From Mixia osmundae IAM 14324 (lineage: Eukaryota > Basidiomycota > Mixiomycetes > Mixiales > Mixiaceae), in NCBI RefSeq assembly GCF_000708205.1, contig NW_014575557.1:186001-250000 (forward strand): a DNA stretch of 64,000 nucleotides. Reading direction: 5' to 3'. Made by a program: the position numbers and the translations under genes. The stretch's first letter is position 1. Every line of letters starts with the position of its first letter. This document shows positions 19,879 to 29,359 of this stretch, piece by piece. The notes under the pieces are model-generated. The model saw only the letters and a program-made list of their open reading frames with translations. It searched no databases and was not told the DNA's origin.

Positions 19879-21914
19879 ATGGATGCTGCTGAGGAAGAGA
19901 GGAAGAGGTCGGCAGATCAGCAAGAGGATGACAGCTTGCTCGACAGCGATAGGCTAGCCCAGCGCGAGGGAGAGTCTGCGCCCAAACGGATCCGCATCAA
20001 CGACGACGACGAGGAGGAGGAGGAGGATGACGAGGATGAGAGCGTGCAGACGAACGGACAGAACGGCATGCTGTCCGTCGATGCTGGTGAGACGACCGGC
20101 AACCCCACCGCCAATGCGTCCCGCGAAGGATCTGCAAGCCAGCAGGTTCACTCCCATGTCACGCCTGCTATCCGACTCGACCCTGCAGAGCGACAGGCCC
20201 AACACCTTCGCCAGGAAGAGGCAGCGAAGCTCTACTTGGCATCACAGACTCATCCTATCGTACTGCCTTCGTACTCTGCCTGGTTCGACCTGTCGAAGAT
20301 CCACACGATCGAAAAGAAAGCCCTGCCAGAGTTCTTCAATGGCAGGAACAGGAGCAAGACGCCTTCGATCTACAAAGACTACCGTGATTTCATGATCAAC
20401 ACCTACAGACTCAACCCGACAGAGTATCTCACCGTCACTGCCTGTCGTCGCAACCTCGCAGGAGATGTCTGTGCTATCATGCGCGTACACGCGTTTCTAG
20501 AGCAATGGGGCATCATCAACTACCAGGCAAGTCAGGCTGCTGCCCTATCTCCCTATATGCTGACGCAGCCATCCAGATTGATGCGGAGACGCGTCCGTCC
20601 AGCTTGGGTCCACCTTTCACAGGTCACTTCAGGATCTTGCTCGATACGCCCAGAGGTCTACAGCCGTTGCATCCTGGCTCAAAACCCAGAGCAGCCAGAC
20701 AGACGACCACAGACATGCCTGCCACGGGACAACAATCTGCCGACTTTCCGAATATCGAGCTTCGACGTAGCATCCTCCAGACGGCGCCCAATGGCAAGGA
20801 CAAGCTCATGGATGACGCTGCGGCTGGCGAGGTAGCAGCGGGAGCGGCTTCGAACGAGCTCTCGATAGATGAGAAGAACAGACAAAAGTGTGCAGTCTCC
20901 GGTGTCGACATCTCCCGAACGAGGTATCACAACTTTAAGACGCGCAACTTTGACATCTCTGCCAATGACTACAAAGAAGGTCGATATCCCTCCCACATGT
21001 CTGCTGCCGACTTCGTTCGGATCGATCAGTCTTTCTTCAAACATGCTACAGACGATGCCTGGACGGACCAAGAAACGCTCTTGCTCCTCGAGGGATTGGA
21101 AATGAACGAAGATGATTGGGAGGCCGTTTCGGAGCATGTGGGCACACGAAGCAGGGAGCAATGTATTGCTCACTTCCTCACGTTACCTATTGAGGATCCC
21201 TATCTCTCTGCGACGACTCGACAAGACTCGCTTGGTCCTTTGCAATATGCAAAAATGCCGCTCAACCAAGCCGACAACCCTGTGCTCAGTATCGTCGCCT
21301 TCTTAGCCAATGTCGTCGATCCCAAAGTCGCCGCTGCTGCCGCTCAATCAGCTATCGCTCAGATGACCCATTCGCTCAAGGACCGCGTGGCGGCAAATGA
21401 CGATACGGCTGCCACTACCACGGCGAAGCCGGACGAGAGTATGCAGCTAGACGAAGCGAGTAAACCTAGCTCGACGTCCGACAAGCCGAAGAACGACATT
21501 GAGCGTGTTGCCTCGATCGCCCTGGGTGCGGCTGCAGCCAAAGCTCACTTGCTAGCCATGCAGGACGACAAAGATCTGCATCACTTGATCAGAGATGTAG
21601 TAGATACCCAAGTCAAGAAGATGGAGCTCAAGCTCACCCAATTCGAACAATTGGAAACCCTGCTCGAACTCGAGAGGAGACAGCTCGAACAGTCTAAGCA
21701 GGCGCTGTTCCAGGAGAGGATGACCGTCGCGAGGCAAGCTGCGCTCGTCAAGGATCTCGCTAGCAAATTACAATCGGGACAACATGTCGCGCCTGAGGAA
21801 CTCGAAGCTGCCACGAACACGATGGCACTCTCGGGCAGTCTGCCGCCCTCTGCTCGAGCCGCGCCCGCGTCAAAACCTCTGGTCCCTTCTGAGCATGTTG
21901 TCGATCTGGCCTAA
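19879..21914 (+). CDS. RSC8: SWIRM-SANT subunit of SWI/SNF or RSC remodeller
   Basis: Exons are 19879-20526 and 20577-21914, giving 661 residues. Swi3/Rsc8 proteins are dimeric scaffolds of SWI/SNF-class chromatin remodellers. An acidic N-terminus ([13 protein letters not shown]) precedes a SWIRM domain: [20 protein letters not shown] through [17 protein letters not shown] and [22 protein letters not shown] domain follows ([20 protein letters not shown] to [18 protein letters not shown]), then the SWIRM-associated [19 protein letters not shown] and a C-terminal coiled coil ([17 protein letters not shown]). The intron uses GCAAGT as donor and ATCCAG as acceptor; this join alone gives [14 protein letters not shown]3 and RSC8 cannot be separated here, so the symbol is the best family name. 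Confidence 0.9.
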
Positions 21915-21996
21915 CAACGCGAGCGTTTTGTTACTCTCGCGCGTGCTCGAGACGATGAGGAAAGAATTGAGTATACTGCAAGGCATAGGCAGAGTC

Positions 21997-22770
21997 TCAC
22001 TCTTCTTTGGCAGTCTCATCTTCTTCCATGCTGCCTACTCGACCTGGGAAGGTCAGCTTATCTATGGCTTCCCTCACAGCTGTGCTCATCGTGCGCGTTA
22101 GCTCGAGTCCTGTCGGCGGATCCAGAGCTAAGCCGGGGTTCTCTGCCCAAAGACGTAAGGCCTGCAGCATCTTGCGATGCCCTTGCTCAACCTGTAGAGC
22201 ACAGATCTTCCCCGAAGTGATTGCTTCGTTTACCTTGCTCGCACTCGGCGTCGTCTTTACTGCCACTCCGCTCAAGGAGATCTCGTGGGTTTCAGAGTAC
22301 AGGCACCGTAACATCGATCAGATCGATGCCAGAGTGGGTTTCATGGATCTACACCACCGAGGGAAACTCTTCTTTGGCGATGGCGTGCCTGTGAAGAGTG
22401 CGCCTACCATCACTTTGACGGGCGAAAGTGGAGAGGTCAAGGTAGAGTAGTGCCAGGCTAGCTCAGGAGGCACCATCATGATGTATGTGTGTACAACAAC
22501 AGTCATTTGCATCCTGTCAGCAGGCAGCGCAGCGCCTTTGCCAACTGAGCTGACGGACGATAGTGTCGCGTCGCCGTGCTTCCATGCCTCCACCGGCCAC
22601 TCTTGTTGAACTCCTCTGGCTCTGCATGTGCAGAAGCATAGGCAGTCGCTCAGCTCCCAGCGATTGGTCAGAGTGGCACTCTGCAGCTGCAGTTTCAGGT
22701 CGTTGGTGGGACAATGAGATGGCCTATTCTCGCTCGAGCTTGCGCAACTGTCAAGCCGTCGCTTAGTCAA
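21997..22770 (-). other. Unresolved minus-strand reading frames, possible multi-exon gene
   Basis: Two frames in the same register (22318-22770 and 21997-22314) are separated by one TGA. A strong acceptor (CTGCTGACAG at about 22511-22520) and a GTAAAC...CTACAG pair (22193-22234, 42 nt, frame-neutral) suggest splicing. The most protein-like parts are DRMQMTVVVHTYIMMVPPEL with what follows, and a C-terminal stretch beginning QGHRKMLQALRLWAENPGL and ending EEDETAKEE. I cannot fit one continuous model and recognise no family. The plus strand is also open here (22007-22450), so I leave the strand as likely minus but unproven. Confidence 0.3.
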
Positions 22771-23138
22771 GCAGGCATAGCTCCAATAATAGGAGTACTG
22801 ACCAGCTCGAACTGGGATCGGTCAAAGTGCTTGTGCTTCTGCTGCTTGGGCACATAACGCTCTATCCTCAAATTAGGCGGCAACACTCTCTCATCCGATC
22901 GAGCTCTCTCTATCGCCGCGTTCTCATCGAGCAACATGAGTTCCTCCGTAGACGGCAGGCCTGCCCTTTCGTATGCCTTTGCAATCAGTCGCGTTGAGGT
23001 CCGTTCTCGGAGGGGAGGGAGGTCAGCTTGGGCGGGCGGTAAGACGATCCTGTGGCCTTGCAGTGTTGACGTGCTCGGTACGATGGCTGAGACGGGATAG
23101 GCTCGCAGCCTGCCGAGTCTACCGATAGTCTGCATCAT
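22767..23138 (-). CDS. Small basic protein, unrecognised, possibly mitochondrial
   Basis: A single frame of 123 residues from a double ATG. The N-terminus (MMQTIGRLGRLRAYPVSAIV) is Arg-rich and lacks acidic residues, as in mitochondrial presequences. The remainder is charged (RTSTRLIAKAYERAGLPSTE, RIERYVPKQQKHKHFDRSQF). It is divergent from the mitoribosomal mS45 gene with about 120 bp between starts, which makes a mitochondrial-translation role plausible but not shown. No family recognised. Confidence 0.5.
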   Translation of the reverse strand: MMQTIGRLGRLRAYPVSAIVPSTSTLQGHRIVLPPAQADLPPLRERTSTRLIAKAYERAGLPSTEELMLLDENAAIERARSDERVLPPNLRIERYVPKQQKHKHFDRSQFELVSTPIIGAMPA

Positions 23139-23257
23139 CTCTCCAAGCCACCCTGACTTGCTTGGATTCGGCTCCGGCTCTACTTTGCGGTCAATTTGGG
23201 TTCAGACAAATTTCCTCGACACGTCCGCCTCACGCACCCAAGCTGACCGAGCGAGCA

Positions 23258-24283
23258 ATGTCTAGGCTGGCTCGAGCGAGCAGACCCGTGTCGAGAGGAT
23301 GCGCAGCATGCGAGTTCAGCACATCTGCTTTCGTGCGAGCTGTACCGCCGAGCACATCAGCATCAGCCGATGGCAGCTCTTCTTCCACCACGGCGAGATC
23401 TGAGCAAGTGGGAGGGAGCAGCAGCGCCGTAGGCACAGGCAGGAAGAAGAACAATGCTCAGCCTGCTCTGACCAACTATGCCAAGTGGCTACGGACGGAT
23501 GGCATCCAGTTCAAGCGACCCAGAACAGACGGTCAGCCCAATTGGATAGGATCATCTGTCTGTTCTCTCGTCCGTTGCTCACACAGAACGAGCTGATCCG
23601 AGCCCAAACGACAGCCATTCCCAGGCAATCCGAGCTTCAGGCCGGCAACGCCTCTGTCCGAGCTGACCAAGAATCGCATCTTTGTCTCTTTCCAGAACAA
23701 ACTGCGACAGAATCTCCAGAGAGATCGTCCCCTGTCCGAGCTGGCCATCGTCAGAGAACTCGCCAACCGCCACCAGATTGCGATGGATCGAGTCAAAGCT
23801 GTCATCCGTCTCAAAGCCCTCTCGCTGGAATTCAAACAGAACGTAAGTCGACCGGCAAAATCGGATGGCTCCGGGCTGACGAGCTACTTGAAGGGCTTAC
23901 CACTTCAGACGACTTTCCGAGACGGTATGGAACTCGCTCTCGGCGTCAGAGCCAACCAGAGCACGGCGATCACCGAACCTGTCGAAGGCAATGTAGAAAG
24001 GCGAGCAGGTCGACACCAGGTCTTTGAGATGTACGACGAAGAAGCGGGCGACGGAGCTATTCTGCTCAAGATACAAGAAGAAAAGGCCAAACGGAGAGCC
24101 AATGCTGATGCCCTGCGTGCTTCCGGCATCCTCGAAGGCAAACCTCTCGCGGTCGTCGAGCCAGTTCGACCGGGCAGGCCGAGACTGAGCGTACTCGACA
24201 TTACAGGCACACCAAAGGGTCGAACGCTCGAGCAGACCTACCGAAATCTACCCAAAGCGAACAAGCAAAGGATTGTACAATAA
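23258..24283 (+). CDS. MRPS35: Mitochondrial small-subunit ribosomal protein mS45 (Mrps35 type)
   Basis: Exons are 23258-23557, 23615-23842 and 23909-24283, giving 300 residues. It belongs to the fungal mitoribosome small subunit family once called eukaryotic mitochondrial regulator protein. After a Ser/Ala-rich presequence come NYAKWLRTDGIQFKRPRTDG, NWIGSS, PFPGNPSFRPATPLSELTKN, and HQIAMDRVKAVIRLKALSLE, all in family order. Intron 2 (66 nt, GTAAGT to TTCAG) is frame-neutral and lacks stops, so it could be missed. Intron 1 may start at 23558 or 23570; I prefer 23558, which joins NWIGSS directly to PFPGNPSF. Confidence 0.85.
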
Positions 24284-24325
24284 CGTGCGATATTGCATGC
24301 CTGCATTTGGACTTCTTGTGAACAT

Positions 24326-25476
24326 CTATGCTTTCACGCCCAGGAATCTCTTGCAGCCTTCCCAGGTCGAGTAGGATATTGCCGTCATGGGGACCACTTT
24401 GATGTAACCGATCGACAGGCCGACGAAGAACCCTCGCCAACCTGACTTTGTCTGGATAGCTTGCGCCGCCTCCCAGAATCCTACCAGCCTATCAGGTCGA
24501 AGGAGTCCTCCGATTTGCATCCTCCGTCTGACGACTTCGAAAGGATACGAAGTCGTCTGAGAGGTAGCGCCCGCAATGGCTCCGCAGGCCAGATCGAGCA
24601 GCGTTCTATGCTCTTCTATTGTTGACCGATCGAAATATGTGGGCAACGATTTTCGTAATAATCCCCATACGGCGAAAGACGTCCCTGCATAAGGCACCAT
24701 GCCGACGATGGAGACCGTGAATCCTCTGTAGAACTTCAGTAGGGGTATCTTGCTGAATGCGCTGTTGGGTGGGATGGTAGCAGTCGACAGTGGTTTGCCC
24801 TCTGAATAGATACGCCGAACGACGGGCAGGAATCGCGGTCGTTCAGATGTCGTGTGTCTCACGTCGAATGCCAGCCTGACTCGGATGAGTTCGAGCGGGT
24901 AGGTGAGAAAGACAGAGGTCACGCCTGCTATCGAACCCGCAAGGAAGAGTCTCATCGAGCTCTCCTTGTCCTTTGTGGGCATCAGTATCTGGCCTCGGTC
25001 ATCATCCATTGAGCCCTTAGTTGTGCACGAGCCAGAGGACAGACTGACGCGATGTGCTTCGTCATAGGCCATAAACTTGATGGCAGCATAAGGAAAGATC
25101 CGCAAGAGCGTAGCCGAGTGTCCCTGCAAAAGTCCCCTCACGCCCGTCTCTTTGTAGATCTGCCAACTCCATGAGATCTACGGCACTTCAGGGAAAAGAG
25201 CGAGTGACGAACGAGAGAGGAAGCCCGGAACAAGCCAGAGAAGGAACCTGCATACTGCGCAAATGCGGGCTCTTGTGTTTGGAAGAGGATCTTGACTCTA
25301 TCGAGCGGGGCGACAGAGGTCTTGGCGACACAACCTGCAATTCCTCCTGCCAATCCACTTCGGAGTATATCGCCCACTTCTTCCCGCTCCCTTCGTCCGC
25401 CTGTTGTCCTTTGGCCGGGCTTGCTCCTTGGCGGTCGCTCTAGGTCTTTGGAGGAGCCCTGCACGAACTCGCGCAT
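24326..25476 (-). CDS. LEU5: Mitochondrial coenzyme A carrier of the Leu5/SLC25A42 type
   Basis: Exons are 25213-25476 and 24326-25159, giving 365 residues. Leu5 imports coenzyme A across the inner mitochondrial membrane. The three carrier repeats are visible through their PX(D/E)XX(K/R) signatures: SVAPLDRVKILFQTQEP, TYPLELIRVRLAFDVR and SYPFEVVRRRMQIGG. The Leu5-specific segment LQGHSATLLRIFPYAAIKFM is complete across the splice. The intron is 53 nt (GTTCGT to TTGGCAG), phase 0. It is divergent from coronin, with about 120 bp between start codons. Confidence 0.9.
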
Positions 25477-25598
25477 CGATGAGCGTCAGTAGCCGAGTGA
25501 AGCCTGATTTCTGGGAGCAGGTGCTGACGTGTCACGTGGTTGCCGGCCTGGCAGGCCATTCGCGACCGAGCGAACATCAGCGGTCTCGACTGGAGGCG

Positions 25599-27401
25599 AT
25601 GAGGCAAGCTTGCGCAGGGTCCCAGGTGCAGTACTGACTCGGTAGATCTATTGCAGCAAGTTCGTGCGAGCATCACGCTATCGGCATGTGTACGGTCAGG
25701 CTGTGAGACCGCTTCTCAGTGCGAGCTCCAGACGCGCGACTGATCAGACGAGCTCGACAGGTCAAGAAGGAAGCGGCGTATGACAACTTGAAAGTGTCTG
25801 CAAGCGCATGGGATACGGATCTCGTCTCTATCAATCCAAAGTACGTCCGACGCTCGCGTCATAGTCCTCGCGACTGAGGGAGTTGGATCAGGTACCTTGC
25901 TGTCAACTACCAAGTCAGCGGAGGAGGAGCATTTCTCGTCTGCCCCTTGAGCAAGACGGGCAAGATCCCAGATATCTACCCGCTCTGTCGCGCTCACACG
26001 GCTCCCGTGCTCGACACTTCCTTCAACCCGTTCAACGATGACATTATCGCGTCGGGCGCAGAGGACTCCAAAGTCAAGATCACAAAGATCGACCAGGACA
26101 AGCTGGAAGCAGCATGGATAGACGGCGTAGAAGTCGTCGACCTCCTGCCGCTCTCGACCAATTTCTCACATGGCAGAAAAGTCGGCAATGTGCTCTGGCA
26201 TCCCACAGCAGAGAACGTCCTCACATCAGCGTCGTACGATATCAAGCTGTGGGATGTCACGCACGAATCTGCACAGGCCGAACTGGCCGCACACCCTGAT
26301 ATGGTCCAATCGATGAGTTACAATTGCACGGGCTCACTCCTCGCGACGACGTGCAAGGACAAAAAGCTGCGCATCTTCGATGTCAGATCTGGCCCTGCGC
26401 CCATTAAGATCGCCGATTCGCACACGGGCGTCAAGTGAGTCCAAGATCATCTTTTTGACGTTCCTGGCTCAAACAGATACAGAGCGAGTCGCGTTTGCTG
26501 GCTAGGCAATCTCGACCGAATCGTCACGACGGGGTTCAGCAAGCTCAGCGATCGACAGGTTTTCCTCTGGGACTCTGACACACTTACCAAGCCCATCAAG
26601 CAACTCACGATCGACACGTCGTCGGGCACACTGATGCCTTACTGGTCAGACAATTCCATCCTCTTCCTGGGCGGCAAAGGCGATGGCAACATCCGCTACT
26701 ACGAATACGAGAACGACGATCTCGTCTATCTCACAGAATACAAATCCAGCGATCCTCAGAGGGGTATCACCTTTATGCCTCGTCGAGCGCTCAATGTGAG
26801 CGATTGCGAGATCGCGAGAGCGTACAAAGTCACGAGCAACATGGTCGAACCCGTTTCCTTCATCGTTCCTCGCAAGTCAGACGCCTATCAAGCTGATATA
26901 TACCCTCCTGCTCCAGCTGGCAAATCCAACTTATCCGCTCCCGACTTCTTCTCAGGCGAGACAAAGCCACCCATCTACATCGAATTGGAGCACAAAGCCG
27001 AGACGGCAGCCCCGCCGAGCTCGGCGCCCACAACGCCCGTGACGGCCAGAACGATAAAGAAACAGGTATCCGTCGAACCGGTTCCAAAATTCGAGCCTGC
27101 TCCTTCGAAACTGGCAGTTGTCATTCCGGAGCCCAGCGAACCTGAGCTACCGCCCGTCAGCGCAAAAGCAGTCGAAGAAACTCCTGCGCTGGCCCCAGAG
27201 GAGACTATACCACCTGTCGAGCAAGAAGCGGTGCCTATACTCGCGCCTGTACACACGAATGGCGGTGGCGATCATGAAGAGATGGCAGAGCTGAAGAGTC
27301 AGCTAGCCGAACGAGATAATACCATCAGACACTTGGAGCTCAAGATCGAGCAACTCATGGCCTCACGACAAAGGGCGATAGATCATCTCAGCGCTCTGTA
27401 A
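25599..27401 (+). CDS. CRN1: Coronin (actin-binding WD-repeat protein)
   Basis: Exons are 25599-25603, 25657-25702, 25761-25840, 25892-26434 and 26477-27401, giving 532 residues. Coronin binds F-actin and regulates Arp2/3 at cortical patches. The N-terminus assembles as MSKFVRASRYRHVYGQAVKK followed by YDNLKVSASAWDTD. A seven-blade WD propeller comes next (AHTAPVLDTSFNPFNDDIIA, WHPTAENVLTSASYDIKLWD, TTGFSKLSDRQVFLWD). A Pro/Glu-rich linker and a C-terminal coiled coil (AELKSQLAERDNTIRHLELK) complete it. The first coding exon is only ATGAG, joined through a GC-AG intron (25604-25656, GCAAGC, CTGAC branch) to CAAGTTCGTGCG. This join reproduces the family start exactly. Confidence 0.93.
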
Positions 27402-27424
27402 TACATACAAACGAGGCATTGTTT

Positions 27425-29283
27425 CTACTTGGACATGTAGGCTTTCCAGCCCATCGTATCGAGCGATTCGATCTTTGCTTCCACCTCTTGCTCTAGAGAG
27501 ACTTGGTAGTCTATCATGGCTTGCCTGTAATCCGAGACAGTATCGCCCAAGATGCGAATGGCGAGAAGAGCTGCATTAGTGGCATTGTTGATGCCTACTG
27601 TTGCTACTGGGATTCCTCTGGGCATCTGGACGATCGAGTAGAGCGAATCGACGCCGTCTAGCACGCTCGCTTTGATTGGCACACCGATGACGGGCAAAGG
27701 TGTGTGAGAGGCAACCATTCCGGGTAAGTGTGCTGCGCCGCCCGCGCCTGCAATGATGACTTTGAGACCTCTCGATTGTGCTTCGATGGCATAGGTGTTC
27801 ATCAGGTCGGCAGTACGATGTGCCGATCGAACGGTCAGCTCAAAAGGCACTTTGAAGTTTTCGAGTATCTCGGCAGCTTTGCTCATGACGGGCAGATCCG
27901 AATCTGATCCCATGATGATGCCTACCATGGGTAGAGGATGGGATAGACCAGGTCTGATTACGAGTGGATAAGCGGTCGATGGTGATTGGGTATAAGATGC
28001 AGGTAGAGCTGCAAGAAGGGGCAGCAATCGATCTTGTACCTGTGCATCCGATTCGCCTACAACGGTGATGTGTCCCATCTTCCTTCCCGGTCGACAGTCT
28101 GCTTTGCCATAGAGATGCGTCGTCGCACCGTCGACGTGCAGACTGGCTCGAACGACAGAGGAAATCTCTTCCATCGAGTTGGATGATCCGAGCAGGTTGA
28201 GCATGACGGCGGATCCCACTTTCATCTCTGTAGAACCTAGCGGGTAGCCTAGTATCGCCCGTAGGTGATTCTCATATTGCGATGTCAAGCAAGCCTCGAT
28301 CGTATAGTGACCCGAATTATGCGGCCTTGGTGCGATCTCGTTCACCAAGATCTCCCCTGACATTCCGCGTGAGCAGGAAAAATTCCGAACAGTGAAGAGG
28401 GACTGACCACTTGGCATGAGAAACATCTCGACGCCAAAGATGCCTACCGCGCCATCACCAAAAGTGCCAACTGCTTGCTCTGCAATCTGACGGGCTCTCT
28501 CTCTGGTCGACCTGTTGCCTTTCCTGAGGGGGCAAATGACGAGATGACAGATCGAGTCTCGATGGATCGTCTCTACTGCAGGGTAAGATGCGATCTTGCC
28601 GTCTCTGCCTCTGACGACCATCACTGCAATCTCGCAAACAAAGGGTGCGAATCCTTCTGCGTAGAGCGGTCGTTGTCCTTTGCCGAGCGCTTCGATGGCC
28701 TTTGCGATCTCTGCCGGAGCATCTGACTTGAGCAGATAGTTGCCTTTGCCATCGTAGGCCATCGTACGAGATTTGAGCATGAGCGGCAAGCCCAGTTGTT
28801 GTATTGCTTGCGTTATGGAACTCGTTGCAGATGATGGCTCGACCGGTAGAAAGCGCGCCAGGGGTATGCCATGCGATTGGAAATGGCGCTTTTGCTCGTA
28901 CTTGTCTTGTATGAGCTTGATCGTTGCAGCACTGGGGAAGATATCCATCTTTGCAGCTTCGGTCGTTGACATTTTGGAGAGCTGATCCGTGTCGACGTGC
29001 TCAATCTCCACCGTGAGGACGTCAACTTTTGCAGCAAGCGCGGCGATGCATGCAGGGTCACCGAACGAGCCTGTGATGTGATCTTGGGTACGATGGGAGA
29101 GCTGCTTGGCGGGTGAAGTAGCTGATGGATCCAAAAAGACAATGTCGAGGTTCAGTCGGTGACCGGCCTCGAGCAGCATCCGCCCGAGCTGACCGCCGCC
29201 TGCATATCCCTCGTCATCAGCGCTCCTGTACTACTGTCAGACTTCTCTTGCCTACCCAGGACGCCTATCCTTCGAGTCTCCAT
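27425..29283 (-). CDS. ADE2: Phosphoribosylaminoimidazole carboxylase (bifunctional PurK-PurE)
   Basis: Exons are 29256-29283, 28408-29199 and 27425-28356, giving 583 residues. Ade2 makes CAIR from AIR in purine synthesis. The protein opens [20 protein letters not shown]. An ATP-grasp PurK half follows ([43 protein letters not shown] across a splice), then a PurE half ([36 protein letters not shown]). The second intron (28357-28407, GTCAGT, CTCAC branch) is 51 nt, stop-free and frame-neutral. Leaving it in would insert 17 residues exactly where the family has none. It is divergent from HIS4, with only 76 bp between start codons. Loss of this gene classically gives red colonies in yeasts. Confidence 0.95.
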
Positions 29284-29359
29284 GGGTGCGGCAGATGGCG
29301 ACAAGGTGCGCGTCAAATTTCTGTCGACGAGAGCAAGACGACGACGCAGACCGAGCAAG
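29284..29359. promoter_or_regulatory. Bidirectional ADE2-HIS4 promoter, 76 bp
   Basis: This is the whole interval between the two start codons. It has no obvious TATA box. It is GC- and purine-rich (GAGAGCAAGACGACGACGCAG). With so little space, 5' UTRs and control sites must overlap the opposite gene or be very short. If HIS4 used the upstream in-frame ATG at 29282, the two start codons would physically overlap (CATG). Confidence 0.5.

Noticed and set aside
22007-22450. Plus-strand 147-codon frame as a gene
   Set aside because: It starts with a non-ATG codon, mirrors the minus-strand frames, and shows no domain or promoter evidence.
29282-29359. HIS4 start at the upstream in-frame ATG (29282)
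   Set aside because: It adds an Arg-rich stretch unlike the family and would overlap the ADE2 start codon. The ATG at 29360 opens into the expected sequence.
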